Positions 47,056 to 59,334 of a DNA stretch of 64,000 nt are shown one piece after another. Within the stretch, counting starts at the first letter, position 1; each line of letters opens with the position of its first letter. Position numbers and translations under genes: made by a program. This DNA is from Opisthocomus hoazin (taxonomy: Eukaryota > Chordata > Aves > Opisthocomiformes > Opisthocomidae), in the NCBI RefSeq assembly GCF_030867145.1, contig NC_134428.1, positions 22,423,537 through 22,487,536 on the forward strand, given 5' to 3'. The notes under the pieces were generated by a model. The model saw nothing but the letters and a program-made list of their open reading frames with translations, did not search any database and was not told the DNA's origin.

Positions 47056-47683
47056 GTAGGCTGAGATCTTACACTTGGTGACCACAAACTAGGACAAAGC
47101 CAGCTTGCTAAGAGCTCAGCCAGTTCACTAAGATTGAAAAAGCTGCTAAAACCAGACTCTTGTTTTCAGGGAATAGAAAATGACCTTAAACAACACACTG
47201 ATTTTTTTTTTCTTTTTAAATGAACAGATGTGCTATTGAGAGTGAGAGCTGGCATTCACAGCTGCCAGAGGGCAGCAGGCCTAGCCAGATGGCTGAGCTG
47301 TCAGCTAAGGACTTGATCCTTTGGTGAACAACCCTGCTTGCAGGTGCATTTGGAGCCATGGTGGAGCAAACGGGCACACACCTCCCAGAGCATACGGGAG
47401 CCCAGACACAGAGCAGTTGCTGTAACACCTTGTTCGAGGCATGTATTATTGCCTCTGCTCCATCCAGCAAGCTCTGCTGAATGGTGCATCTGTGAAGGGA
47501 CAGAGCTGAGACCTGGTTCCCTTCTGTCCTTCCCAGTGAGCTCCCAGCAGGGCTGGAGTTCTTGCCTGCCCCTGAAAGCAGAGTCTGCAACCGTTTTCCT
47601 GAGTATGCACCAAGGGGATAGAGACAATGAGCAGTTTTCTTCCTTTCACTCAGATTATCACAGTAATCTTCTTCCCTCCAACG

Positions 47684-47870
47684 GTGGCTGACAAAGTTGC
47701 TCAGCTCATGGGTCTGAACTCTGCCAAGCTCTGGAGGGGCATCACCAGGCCCAGAGGGAAAGCATTACAGTGCAGAACGAGAGATCTGGCCAGCACGCGT
47801 GTCTTCTCCGAGGCCACCGATGGCCACTGCAGGCTGCCATCAGGAACAACCACTACTGGCACAGTAAGTG
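47684..47870 (+). pseudogene. MYH16: MYH16 remnant: VADKV exon with lost acceptor
   Basis: VADKVAQLMGLNSAKLWRGI then TRPRGK matches VADKV.HLMGLNS.EL.KGITRPRVK. The base pair before GTG is CG where AG is required. After TRPRGK the similarity fades into shifted frames, but a perfect GTAAGT donor at 47871 marks the likely end. Confidence 0.92.
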
Positions 47871-49098
47871 CAGACCACGCTGTTTCTGCCATGCCCCTGT
47901 CTCTAGCTGTGAGTCAGCTGCGCTCAGCGAGGTCAGACACGAGGCCAGGACGCGGAGGCCAAGCCCTCTGCGTGAATAGATCACATCAAACTTCCACAGG
48001 TTTTAACACACTGCAACACTGGGAAAAGTACTTTCCTGGCGCAAATTAATGCAGATCTGTTGCCTTAAAAAAGTGCTGCAGCCAGAGGTTGGCTCTGCCG
48101 CACAGAAACCTGCATCTCAGAAACCCTTTCCAGTAACAATTAATTGAAAACACTGATTGTGCAAATGTCTGCCCAGTGACGCAACAGCTGAGCATTTTAA
48201 TGTACAAAGAACAGCAAGGCTGTTTCACGACTCTCCAACATGTTGCCACTGGCCTTGATTAAAAATATAATCCTTACACATATTCTGAAAAGGAACAAAC
48301 TCCCTAAAACTCAAGCCAAGGCTTGTTTCTAGTAACACAAAGCTGTAGGAAAGCAACCCAAAAAGCACATCAAACCCAGGATGAAATTCACTTTCACTTC
48401 TGCTGCTTACATGTTGCTGGAAGAGCCGGAGTCCTGCAGTTCGCTGCAGCTTGTCTAGCCTTTCCTGGTGTATGTGACTTGCCTCTCTGCTGTGCTGTCA
48501 AGCAGCCATGCTAATGTTTAGCAGCAGGAACAGTATTTAAGCATATTATCAAACTCCACCAGTTATTCATGTACTCCAGTGCACAGACATACTGACAGAA
48601 CCTGATCAGAGCATGAATCACAGACCCTTTGCTCTATCTTTTTTACACTCGGCAACTATTTCCTTTCTTTGCTACCAAGCAGGTTTTTGAAAGTGACATT
48701 TGACTGCACCACAATATGTTCTGATTGTGCTTGGCTATACCAGCCTATAAGCCACATTGTCCCCTCTATCAGCGTATCAACGTATCAGCCTGAAAGGTAA
48801 AAATATCATTTCTCCGCAACATCCTTTCCTTCAGCAACCCTGCAGAACCCTTTATTCAGGGCAAATGGTCTTTCCGTGGCAAGGGTCCCCCAAGAACCCT
48901 GAGACCCCAGCCAGTGCATTAGTGCTATTCCCATGCTGGCATTAACTCTCTTCTCCACAGAGGATTTCCCCATGGAGGATTTCTCCCTCTCTCTATGCAG
49001 GTTAACAATCAGAAATCTGCTTTCTCATGCACAGCTACTGGGCTGTTCTCTCGCTGTATCTGAACTGGCCATGCCCCTTCCCCCCTGCTCCCTTCCAG

Positions 49099-49217
49099 GT
49101 GTGACATGGGATCACACAGAGAAGAGCGAGGATCCCCTGAACGAAGCAGTGAGGAATTGCTCCAGAAATCCAGCACGCTCCCGCTCTGGGGCCTCTCTGA
49201 AGCGGAGGAGGCTGCAG
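49099..49217 (+). pseudogene. MYH16: MYH16 remnant: KDPLNE exon with frameshift
   Basis: VTWDHTEKSEDPLNEAV, then after a frame change near 49150 ELLQKSSTLPLWGLSEAEEA, matches Y.IT.WLEKNKDPLNETVV.L.QKSS...LALLF.EEE. It keeps a TTCCAG acceptor and GTAGGG donor. Confidence 0.93.
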
Positions 49218-51370
49218 GTAGGGCGAACACTATGCGGTACAATCAATACTGTCAGCTCAATGTATCAGCAAGCAAATGTCATCAGTTCACGTGCCCAGTG
49301 CTTCCCCATCATTCTTTTGTGGAAAGGATTAAGCCTGCCATTGTAACACTCTCTTCATCCAGGTAACAGCCTGTGTCTGCCCCTGCATACTTCTCTCCTG
49401 CACTGAAAGACAATCTAGCTCTGTTCTGGAAAATTCTGCCCCTCCAGCACTCGCAGAGGGTTCACTTCGCTCAGTGAAGGCACTGCCGAGCGCTGCTGCA
49501 GAAACACGCTTGCACAGACGGAAGCGTGAGTGCAGTCCCGGCTTAGCGACGAGCCACATAATCCCCCCCTGGCATTCAGTGGCCTTCTGCTGCCCGGACA
49601 AATGTCAGCTTTCTATCAACCAGAAAAACTTGCTGCCAACTAGGATTGTCATCAGCCCAGCCCAGGACTCTGCAGTCGGAAGGTGGATGGGAAACGGTTT
49701 AGGAAAGTGCTTTTCAGATTTCCAGCTATCAAATAAGGTCGGAACTTATTTCTACTTCCTGCATGTGCAACTCCATCTCAGCCTATGCCAAACTGGCAAA
49801 GCAGCACCAGCGTAAGAGAGAGGAGACTGACTTAGAATGCAAAGAATTGTGTATGCCAACATATTGTGAATCCACCTTCTCTTCTTTTCCAAGAATGATG
49901 TTCACTTCTGGTTTGAGGATTTCAATAACCTCTGAACCAAAGCAGAACGCAGGCAAAATGCTGCATATTTCTGTTTGGTTCGTAGTTCATCCAGACAGCA
50001 CTGAACTGCTAACTCCCATCAGTTAAAACAGATTTACGTTGGAGGCTACAGCATACTACTTCAGCGTGAGTCCTTTTCAAGAGCATCTCTCATGTATTCT
50101 GTGCAATAATATTGATTTCAGCTGATGGCAGCAAGAGGCAGGAAAGAGGGTCCTCTTTTGTGACTGCCTCCAACTTCTACAGGGCAAGCAATCATCCATG
50201 CCTTTGTATTTCAGCTCCTTAGGTGATCTTCAACCCTGCCCAAGGCTGGCTCATGCCATTACCCTAATTTTACCAACACAGATCTGAAGGAGCAAAGGGC
50301 AGTGTTCAGTTACAGAAACTTTGGCATCTAGTATCATTGGTGTAATTTAAACTGCCCCTGGGTATCCGGGACATCCACAAGTGGCAAAAAGACACAACAC
50401 AGGGCTTAGCAGAGACCTGTGCTCTTCTGGAGCAGCGGCTGGTGAGACATGAATGCATCTAAAATGTCGCTATGTTTAGGCAACTGAAATCCCTCTAAAA
50501 GGTCTGGGTCACACGGGAAGGATATGGCCGAGCAGAGAATTAGGTCGCAGCCTCTGGAGATGCAGGCCAGCATGCAGGCCAGCACCCGGAGGACATGCTA
50601 TATCTTTCTGAGGCTGGTGTCACATTACTTAACATTTGTTGTCGTGAGTGCTAGAAACAAGACAAGAAAGGTCTAAAGCAGCCCTTTAGTACTTTGGCTT
50701 GAAAGTCACAAATGAAGAGGGGAAATGCATTACGGCGAAAGTCCTGTGTTACTATTTCTGTGGTATCCAAAGCTAAATGCCACCTGATACGGTTACGGAC
50801 AAGTTCAGTCCAGCCCTTTCAGACATCCTTGTTTGCTTTTATGATGCACTGTGCTGCCACTTCACCACCCTCAATGGCTGGCAGCCACGCAGGAGCTTTC
50901 ACATAAGCCTAAACAGGATTACCAGGGTCCTCTGTGGCACGCTTTTGTCTCCTGGGGCTGGTCCACCCAGCAAACAAAAGCCCATTGCTGTTACCGGTTC
51001 ATAGAGATGTTCCTCTAAGCTTGCTAGTGGAGAGCAGGTCTTTTCATCGTTAACTCTTCCTACGATGGTCCTCTGTGAAAGAATAGCTATATAACGCTAC
51101 AAGCCAGAACCACAAAACAACATTTACCTGAAATTGTTTCATGTTCACACCACACCCAAGGTTGCTTCCATGCATGTAAGCTTGTTCCCCTGGGCCAAGC
51201 AGGACCAGGCTCATTTCCTACCTTGTTGTCTGGGACTCTTTTGTTTGGGTTTTTATTTTTTTCCCCCAGATGTGAAACACAAACAACTTTATAACACAGA
51301 AGGCTTTCTCTCTGCAGCCTTGGTAACTCTGGTTTGTTTTTTCACTCCATTCCTCCTTATCTTGTTCCAG

Positions 51371-51454
51371 GAGCAGCTGAACTAGCTGATGACCGCTGCG
51401 CACAGCACATCCCCGCATTTCATCCGCTGCATTGTTCCAAATGAATTCAGGCTG
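51371..51454 (+). pseudogene. MYH16: MYH16 remnant: actin-binding/SH region exon with stop
   Basis: EQLN-stop-LMTAAHSTSPHFIRCIVPNE then FRL matches EQLNKLMT.LRSTAPHFVRCIIPNEFK. TAG at 51383-51385 replaces the Lys codon. TTCCAG acceptor and GTAGGT donor are kept. Confidence 0.96.
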
Positions 51455-52216
51455 GTAGGTGTCTGCAGCACTGCAGAGCAACCCTCCGGCAAAGCCACAC
51501 AGTGCCTTCAGCACAAGCTGTGGCTGGCTGAACAACAGATCTTGATTCAGGAATGAAGGAAGTTGGGTCATCACTTCACAGGCTCCCTTGTACCCCTTCA
51601 AGGGAATGTTAGTCTGAACGATGCATCCAAGCGCCAGGGCTAGAGACAGGATGTCTAATAAACCTCTCACTTCGTGAGAGAAGCACGAAGAATTAGGAAA
51701 TACACCACCTGGAACTAGACAAATTGGCACCATTATTTATTAGACTGCATTGCCTCCTGCAACCCGTTTTTTGCAGGATCAGCCACAGAAACAGTGAGGT
51801 GCAGAGGGGAAGCGCAGCATAAGTGGAAGAGCAGGTAATGGAAAGCAGTGAACAGCAAACAAGTCTGCTATGAACAGGCAGTTACTCATGTTGTTTGAAT
51901 TCCAGTGCAATTACTGAATGCACATCTTCCACAGTCAGACGAGGGAGGTATGCATCCTGCGCAGCCATCTTCACAAGAAATCAGAGCGGGAGCGGGTCTG
52001 AATGCCTGCTCCTAACGCCTCTGCATCCCCCTCCAAGAGCTTCCGCTTCGCACAGACAGACAGAAATGTCCACAAGCTTCCTCACCACCAGCATTCCAGT
52101 GCCATGCCCGTGGGGCTAGGAAGCTAAACCAGAGAAGATCTTAAGCAGCGATTAGCCTTTCTGCACCACCGCTAACTGCAGCTCTTCTATCATTATACCT
52201 GTCTTTCTCATTTTAG

Positions 52217-52337
52217 ATGCCAAAGCCTGAATCCCAGTGTAATCCCTGCAGGGTCTGTGGACAACAAGCAGGCATCAGAGTTGATGCTTGGCTCTACTGA
52301 GCTGGGGGAAAACGAGTACAGAATTGGATCTAACAAG
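52217..52337 (+). pseudogene. MYH16: MYH16 remnant: open converter exon
   Basis: LNPSVIPAGSVDNKQASELM then LGSTELGENEYRIGSNK matches LNPSAIPEGQFVDNK.ASE.LLGS.D.D.N.Y..GHTK. It is 121 nt, three fewer than the usual 124, fitting loss of one codon in PEGQF. Open frame; TTTTAG acceptor and GTACTC donor. Confidence 0.95.
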
Positions 52338-53040
52338 GTACTCTTTACTCCTACCAAACTGAGCTAAACAAATGGATGGCAGATATGACTCAGCATGCCT
52401 TTGGTGTAGATATAGCTGCAGAGTTAGAGTTTCTACAGCAACCCACTTCCTCATGCATATAATGTTCTCTCTTACACATGCTCCCCAAACTGACTTCTAA
52501 TCAGACAGTACAGTTAATATAATGCAAATGAAGTGCACCTTAAGCTATGCGATAAATCTCACTTGCTCTTTACTATTCCTTAGTCAGGCAAAAATCCTAC
52601 TAACTGATCATTTATCCAATTTAAGACTGGAAAGGAAAGTGGAGACTGAGAGAGACTGTTGTAGCTGTCTAATATTAGCAGCACATATCTTTAATTTTGT
52701 ACATTTGTTTTTGTCATAACATAATGAAAGTAGCTATTGTAACAGCCACGCAAAACAGAGCATTCTGTTCTTTGCATGAACATAAAATCTGCATTTCCCA
52801 ACTTCTATAATAATTACAGAATATTCATCACTCCTCCAGCCCATTCTGTCCTTAAATTTCAACGTACGGATGGAGATTAAAGTGGGCCAGACACTGCCCC
52901 TGATCTTACTTTTAAAGATAACAGCTACAAGATTACTACTATTATTTTTTCATTGTCACTGAAAGTACTTAGTGTGTTTCCTCGCACAGGAGAGCACAAG
53001 GTATAGTTGGGTTTCATCAAGGAGAAGACTTCCACTCCTG

Positions 53041-53776
53041 CTTTACTATATGCCCATGCAACGCTACAGGCTTGGGGAAGAATGGCTGGAAAGCTGCCCG
53101 ACGGAAAAGGACCTTGGGGTGTTGGTTGACAGCCGGCTGACCATGAGCCAGCAGTGTGCCCAAGTGGCCAAGAAGGCCAACGGCATCCTGGCTTGGATCA
53201 GGAATGGTGTGGCCAGCAGGAGCAGGGAGGGGATCGTGCCCCTGTGCTCGGCACTGGTGAGGCCGCACCTCGAGTGCTGTGTGCAGTTCTGGGCCCCTCA
53301 CTACGAGAAGGACACTGAGGGGCTGGAGCGTGTCCAGAGAAGGGCAGCGAGGCTGGGGAGGGCTCTGGAGAACAAGTCTGATGAGGAGCAGCTGAGGGAG
53401 CTGGGCTGTTCAGTCTGGAGGAGGCTGAGGGGGGACCTTATTGCTCTCTACAACTCCCTGAAAGGAGGGTGTAGTGAGGCAGGTGTTGGTCTCTTCTCCC
53501 AAGTGACAGGACAAGATGAAATGGCCTCAAGTGGTGCCAGGGGAGGTTTAGATGGGATATTAGGAAAAATTTCTTTACTGAAAGAGTGGTCAGGCATTGA
53601 AACAGGCTGCCCAGGGCAGTGCTGGAGTCACCATCCCTGAAGGGGTTCAGAAAACGTGTAGATGTGGAACTTCAGGACATGGTTTAGCAGTCACAGTGGT
53701 GCTGGGGTGACAGTTGGACTCAATGATCTCAGAGGTCTTTTTCAACCTTAATGATTCTACGATTCTATGCCACCTA
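53041..53776 (+). mobile_element. CR1 LINE, different subfamily, plus orientation
   Basis: The plus strand has a long open frame (to 53640) with [40 protein letters not shown] and [20 protein letters not shown]. After the stop come the CR1 3' UTR and the end ATGATTCTACGATTCTATG. Unlike the other copies it has two GATTCTA-type terminal repeats and GAAACAGGCTGCCCAGGGCA, so it belongs to another CR1 subfamily. It sits in an intron of the myosin remnant. Confidence 0.95.
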
Positions 53777-54107
53777 GCTAGATCTTACAATGATCCCGAT
53801 ATTATTTTTTATAGTTTGATACCGTGGGCACAGAGAAGGCTAAACAACTCCGGGAAAATCCATGCTAAAGGTGAATGGAACCCAATTGCTAAAGATTAGC
53901 CTTCCATTCCTATAACATCCTCAAAGTTTATTCTTTTTGTAAATGTAAGCAGAGAAGAGACACGATCACAATAAGGTAAATCAACATGTAAAGACCAAAG
54001 AGATAAAATATCTTTATTTCTGAGTGCTAATACACAGCAAGTCCAGAGTTTCACAGTCCCGAAGGCTACCTAGAACTCCAGGTTCTAACGGCCTCCTGTC
54101 TTCCAAC

Positions 54108-54244
54108 ATATTTTTTTGTGCTGGGATCCTGGCCACACTGGAAGACACGAGAGACGAACCTGTGGCAAAGATCATGACCATGCTGCAGTGTCATGCTCAT
54201 GGCTTCCCCATGAGGATTGAGTACAAAAACATGCTGGAAACACG
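54108..54244 (+). pseudogene. MYH16: MYH16 remnant: converter/IQ exon with lost acceptor
   Basis: FFCAGILATLEDTRDEPVAK then IMTMLQCHAHGFPMRIEYKN and MLET matches FFKAGLLGTLEEMRDE.LAKI.TMLQA..RGFLMR.EYKKMLERR. It is exactly 137 nt, the length expected for this exon, and is open. The two bases before it are AC instead of AG; the donor GTATCC is kept. Confidence 0.95.
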
Positions 54245-54295
54245 GTATCCTTGGGGAAAAAACTAGAAACTATTCTGTGAATCCAAGGCGGCATT

Positions 54296-54726
54296 ACAGA
54301 ATCACAGAATCGTAGGGGTTGGAAGGGACCTCTGTGGGTCATCTAGTCCAACCCTCCTGCCGAAGCAGGGTCACCTACAGTAGGTTGTAGAGGACCTTGT
54401 CCAGGCGGGTCTTGAATATCTCCAGAGAAGGAGACTCCACAACCTCCCTGGGCAGCCTGTTCCAGTGCTCCATCACCCTCAGAGGGAAGAAGTTCTTCCT
54501 CATATTCAGCTGGAACTTCCTCTGCTTCAGTTTGTGCCCATTGCCCCTTGTCCTGTCGCTGGGCACCACTGAAAAGAGCTTGGCCCCATCCTCCTGACAC
54601 CCACCCTGCAGATATTTGTAAGCATTTATAAGGTCCCCTCGCAGCCTTCTCTTCTCCAGGCTGAACAAGCCCAGCTCCCTCAGCCTCTCCTCATAGGAGA
54701 GATGTTCCGGTCCCCTCATCATCCAT
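54296..54726 (-). mobile_element. CR1 LINE fragment in MYH16 remnant intron
   Basis: AATCACAGAATCGTAGGGGT at the left is the 3' end. The minus strand encodes [40 protein letters not shown] and [20 protein letters not shown] without a stop, so it is relatively young. It begins only about 50 bp after the converter exon remnant. Confidence 0.95.
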
Positions 54727-56589
54727 TAGAAACCAACCACTAATAGAATTCATTTACTAGAGAACCATGAAATGAAACTGGGACTTCCAAGTTCTACACC
54801 CCAGTACACAGCAAAGCAATAAAGCTTCCTGCTTTTTTCACGTGGCACCATGCAGTAGAACAATATTGCAGCTAGACAGGCAGGTAGCTCCGTTACCTCC
54901 TGCACATCCACTCCAAAGACCAACAGCTGGGGTATCTCTGTAATTTGGTAGTAAGCATTATCCCCGTCAAGAATCCCTAAGTCACACTGTGATGCTGCGA
55001 GTCTCCTGGAACTCAACCACAATACATACGTTTATGAGTCACAAGATTTTGGTTTCGATCTGTGCACTTTTTCTGTCACTGCCTATGGAATCCGTGGCTG
55101 CAGGATAGAGCAGATGAAAGACGGGAGGCAAAGCGCACCCTTTCAGTTAGCGTCTGGTTTATTTGTACATTTTTATTTTTATATTTCCAGCAGTATTTGT
55201 TTCTTTTAGTGCATGAAAACATAAATTTCTACATTCACAGTGGCATTTTTTAAACAAATTCAATTCTGTCGTCCTTTTTCCTTTATCAGCAAACTGCTAT
55301 GACTCTTCTTGCATGCCAAAGAGCTGCGGTGCATCGAGGCCTACCCCATTTTACTGAGGCTACATACCGACTCCAGCACTTCGCTGCGTACAATTGAGCG
55401 TGAACACTTGGAGTCCCCCTACATACACTGCCTGGAAACAAAATTGTTTCTAAGCCACACGTGCTCTGTTTGCTACAGGCTAGGCCTGATAGCAATGCAG
55501 AGGAATGTCCAGAAGTTTCCACAGCTGCTTTTATGGGGAGGGTGGAAATTGTACACTAGACTGAGGAAAATGCTCTGAGGTTGTCCTGTTCTGCAGAATT
55601 AAACAGCGGCAATTATAGGCACTGAGAACCTTGGGATGTCTGGGCAGGCAAGATAAGGGCTGGGAGAAAAAATAACAGCCATGTTCACTTAAGTGAAGAC
55701 ACCGAGAAAGCTAGTGACTTTCTTGTTCATTATTAATAGGGCAAGGGGCCTGAATGATTTCTTTCCAAATCAATGCCAGAAAAGTTAGTAAATGGAGAAA
55801 GCCCTGAAATCTGAGCCTAAGCCTGCTGCCTCCAGGGAGTGGAAAGAGAGTGTCTTCGAAATTCAAGATCCGGACTTCCCAAAACAGCACAGAAAGAAGC
55901 GGTGAGGTTATGAGCATTGGTATACAAGATTTCACTCTTCATTAACATTTAAAAGCTGAAAGAAAGCTGCTTGGTTCACTTCTCTTAAGCAGGACCACAG
56001 TGTCAGCATGAAGGGGCAGCTCCAGCTCAGACTCTCTTCGCTTAGTCCCAGGATGGGTAATTCAGTTGGTCTTCTGTTAAGAGAGGAAAGAAAAGTGCTG
56101 ACCAAGATACTCCAGCTTAAGTGAAACAGAACTATGTTAAAGCCAATTTTCCACATATAGCTGAAACAAAATCTGCCTTTTTACCTGGGACACACCCTCC
56201 CAACTCCAGTGCAAACCAAATTAACTTCCATAGCCTTAGAAAGAAAGAGTTTCAAAGGCTTCGGGTCCCATTTGGACTGGTATGAAGCTAGATTGTTTTA
56301 ACCATTCTGCATTTATATCGGTTCAGAATCTGGAATACAGTCCTGATTCCTATGCTGGCATGCAGATCTGCTCCTGTGCACCGTAACAACCTTTTCTAGG
56401 AGTTGTGTTACACTACAGATATGAAACCCTCTGCACTAAACAGGCATTTCAGGAAACACCAGGCCTCCCTCTGGTATGCAAAAAATCCTAAGATCTGATA
56501 ATAAAAGGACCACCTCAGGGCTTCCAGGGACCATTATAATAGAAAAGGCTTGTTTGGGGAACCTCACTACTTGAATTCCTTACTTCCAG

Positions 56590-56759
56590 GTGAAGCCTTT
56601 GCTGGATGTGGCCCAACAGGAAAAAAAAAATCTAACTGAAGGAACTGGAGCTGAGAAGCGTCATGTCAAAGACCCAGGAGCTCACAGAACATGCAAAAGA
56701 GCAGACAGTCACCCTCAGCCACGAGAAGAATGACCTCCCCATCCAACTGCAGGCTGAGC
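56590..56759 (+). pseudogene. MYH16: MYH16 remnant: head-rod junction exon
   Basis: VKPLLDVAQQEKKK, then after a shift ELRSVMSKTQELTEHAKEQT and VTLSHEKNDLPIQLQAER, matches (I)KPLL.VARQEEE...E...L..TQEL..E...VTL.QEKNDL.LQLQAE at the start of S2. An A run (AAAAAAAAAA) marks the probable frameshift site. TTCCAG acceptor; the donor is weak (GTTATC). Confidence 0.93.
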
Positions 56760-57319
56760 GTTATCGATAGGCAATAAAGGCTTAGTATTCATCTAGGCGG
56801 GACGTCAGCTTTCTCAGATGACTCATAACAGGCTCCTTTTCAGAATATGGAATGAATAAAGAGCATATGGGCACGATGCATGAGATTCACAGACAGCCTG
56901 ATTGTATCTTAAATAAAGTTAAGTCCTTTGAAAACAGAGGAGACTGAGAGGCCTCATGGCTAAAGCAAAGGAGCTGTTGTCACAAGTCCCAGGTTCTCTT
57001 CCTGGTCAATCACTGATGGTCAGCATGATCTACAGCAAATCAGGGTGACATCTCTTTAAGATGTAAGCTCTTCCTCAAGGATCTGTGTTTGTACAAAACC
57101 CCAGATTTTTTGATGCCCAACTTTGAGAAGCTATGGCCTGAGTTGTGAAGATTCAGATCAACTGGATTCAGATCAACAGGTATGGTAAAGGAATCTCAAT
57201 AAACTCTTCAGAAGAGGCAAAATCTTGCATTTCCCGCAAATGGAAGTTTGCTGCCATAAGAGCCAGGAGTTGTAGCAGCCTTTCACAGGATGAACACTGG
57301 ATTCCCATCCCCTCATGAG

Positions 57320-57520
57320 GAACAAGAGAACTTGTTGGATGCTGAGAAATGCCTGGCCCAAATGATGAAATCAAAGATGGGATCTACTGAGCCAGATCCT
57401 GGCTATGAAGGAGCTGACGTGAGGGCCAGTAAGTGGATGATGGAGGATTAGCTCAGCGATTTGAAATGTGACTTGGAAGGGCTGGAGACTACCTTGGCTA
57501 AAACCGAGTAAGAAAAGCAG
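57320..57520 (+). pseudogene. MYH16: MYH16 remnant: S2 exon with frameshift and stops
   Basis: EQENLLDAEKCLAQMMKSKM, then in another frame MKELT-stop, then MED-stop-LSDLKCDLEGLETTLAKTE-stop-EKQ, matches the S2 block QDNLADAEERC..LIK.KIQLE...KELTER.EDE...LEDECSDLKKDIDDLETTLAK.EKEKQ. Stops are at 57449 and 57509. ATGAG acceptor and GTATGG donor remain. Confidence 0.94.
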
Positions 57521-58183
57521 GTATGGAGATGACAGAGTTTTTTTCTGCCTCGTTCTTCAGTGAAATGAACCCCGACAACCATTACAGGTCCTCCAGGCAG
57601 CGCACCCTTTGGGACGCTCACATTCACTCAGCCAGTCTCCTCCCCCAGTTTCTTATATTGTCTTCCAGCATCTCATATAACCTGGGATAGATTTAACTCT
57701 ACACTTTTCCCCCCTACCCCACAGTAACAGTCATTTCACAGCAATTTCTAGGAATCCCTCTACAAAGACATCTGCATCTCCTTTACATTCTTTATTAACT
57801 ATACCCATTTTTACATGGCAATGCTGGTAGGCCTCTATTTATAAAATGCCTCTCTCTACAGCCACGTAACTCCTTTCCACCTAGCCTTGGGGAATACTTC
57901 TCCCTCCCTCTCCTGCACCTGAACTGTTTTTTATTTAATGTAACTGAAGAAGTTTTAAATCTGTACTACAGCAGCCATGTGGCTGTCTGCTGCTTCTTCT
58001 GAAGTCAGTGTTAACATCCACAGGATGTTAAACTCACAGATGCCTCATATGTCTCAGAATTTATTAACTGAATCTCAGATTCCTTCTAAAGAAATACAAG
58101 TTTCCAGTGACATTTTGTTCTGATGCTGCTAACGGCTTGTGTGATCCACAAAACCTGTGTGATGTTCCCTTTCCTGTCTGCAG

Positions 58184-58297
58184 GCATTAGACCACAGAGT
58201 TTGAACTCTGACTTCAGATCTCTCTGATCAGAATGAGTCAGTCACTGAATTCCAAAAGGAGAAGAGGGCTTTGGAGGAAGTTCATCAGGCAGAAATA
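58184..58297 (+). pseudogene. MYH16: MYH16 remnant: S2 exon (TEH.V...)
   Basis: ALDHRV-stop-TLTSDLSDQNESVTEFQKEK then RALEEVHQAE matches ATEHKV..LTEEMA.LDE.IS.L.KEKKALQEAHQ. TGA is at 58202-58204. TCTGCAG acceptor is intact; the right end is uncertain. Confidence 0.88.
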
Positions 58298-58718
58298 ACT
58301 GCTCCATTTTTATTTATTTTCTCCTATTCTTATTCTCCCAGTCTAGGGAAAGGAAAAAAAAAAACCCCCACAATTGTCTGCTTGCTTAAACACAGCGAGA
58401 CTACAGTTTGCTGCACAAACAGGAAGGGGGCCGTATTTTTCTAGGTATTGACTCATGGCAGCACAGTGAAGTGTTGCCAGTTTGCGCCACTGCCCAAAGG
58501 AGCTACGTGAATTGCTGAGGGCGAGCACAATTCTTCTGTAAGAGTCAATGTTGGCCTGAGTTCCTGTGGGCCTATTGAAAACGCACACACAAAGCGCACG
58601 CTGCTTTCAGGAAGCACCTCAGCTGAATCTATTCTTTGGGTTTTCAGTCTGTTGCCAGGGCAGGGTAGTTAGTTTCTCACCCAACTCTGTCCACTAGTCT
58701 TGGTCTCTCCCTTCCTAG

Positions 58719-58790
58719 AAAATTGCAAGGTAGAACAAGGTGAATCATCTGACCAAGAGCAGCAGCAAGCCTACCACTCAGACTCCTGAG
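58719..58790 (+). pseudogene. MYH16: MYH16 remnant: short S2 exon with stop
   Basis: KIAR-stop-NKVNHLTKSSSKPTTQTPE matches the segment (Q)AEEDKVNHLTK.KSKLEQQVDDLE. TAG is at 58731-58733. CTAG acceptor and GTGAGG donor are kept. Confidence 0.86.
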
Positions 58791-58929
58791 GTGAGGGGCA
58801 GTTGTTATGGTCTACATTTTAGTTGGCCTCCTTTGGTCTGTTTTTGACCTCTTGGGCCCTTCTGATAAACACCACCCATCTGTGTGTTACAAAGTTCTTT
58901 TTCACACTAATTCCACTTTTTTCAACTAG

Positions 58930-59070
58930 CTGGAGGACAAGTGGGAACAAGAAAAGCAGACACCTGGCAAGGTGGGAAAGACTTATCACAAAGCAGGAAA
59001 CAACCTCAAAATGACAATTGCTAATCTCAGTGAGGTGAAACGAGCCAAACTTGGAAGAGGTTGTAAAGAA
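58930..59070 (+). pseudogene. MYH16: MYH16 remnant: open S2/rod exon
   Basis: LEDKWEQEKQTPGKVGKTYH, KAGNNLKMTIANLSEVKRAK, then LGRGCKE aligns with LE..LEQEKK.R.DLER.KRKLEGNLKM.I.NL.E..R.K..LEE. It is open over 141 nt, with CTAG acceptor and perfect GTAAGT donor. Confidence 0.9.
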
Positions 59071-59334
59071 GTAAGTATCAATTGTAGCAGAATTTCCCAG
59101 GGCACAGGATCCTACTGGGTGCAGTTGTGCTACATCATAGCTCTGACAGCATCACCTACACCTGAAAAGTCATTTGATCATAAAGTCACTGGGAAAATCC
59201 AGTCATACCTTGATCTCTTCAGTAGTAACCTAATGACAAGCAGAAGTACAGTTCAGTAGTTCACCCAAGCAGAATCAGAAATATAGGATTTTGTTTCCTA
59301 GGTCTTTCTCTGACTCATTGTCTGATATTTGTAA

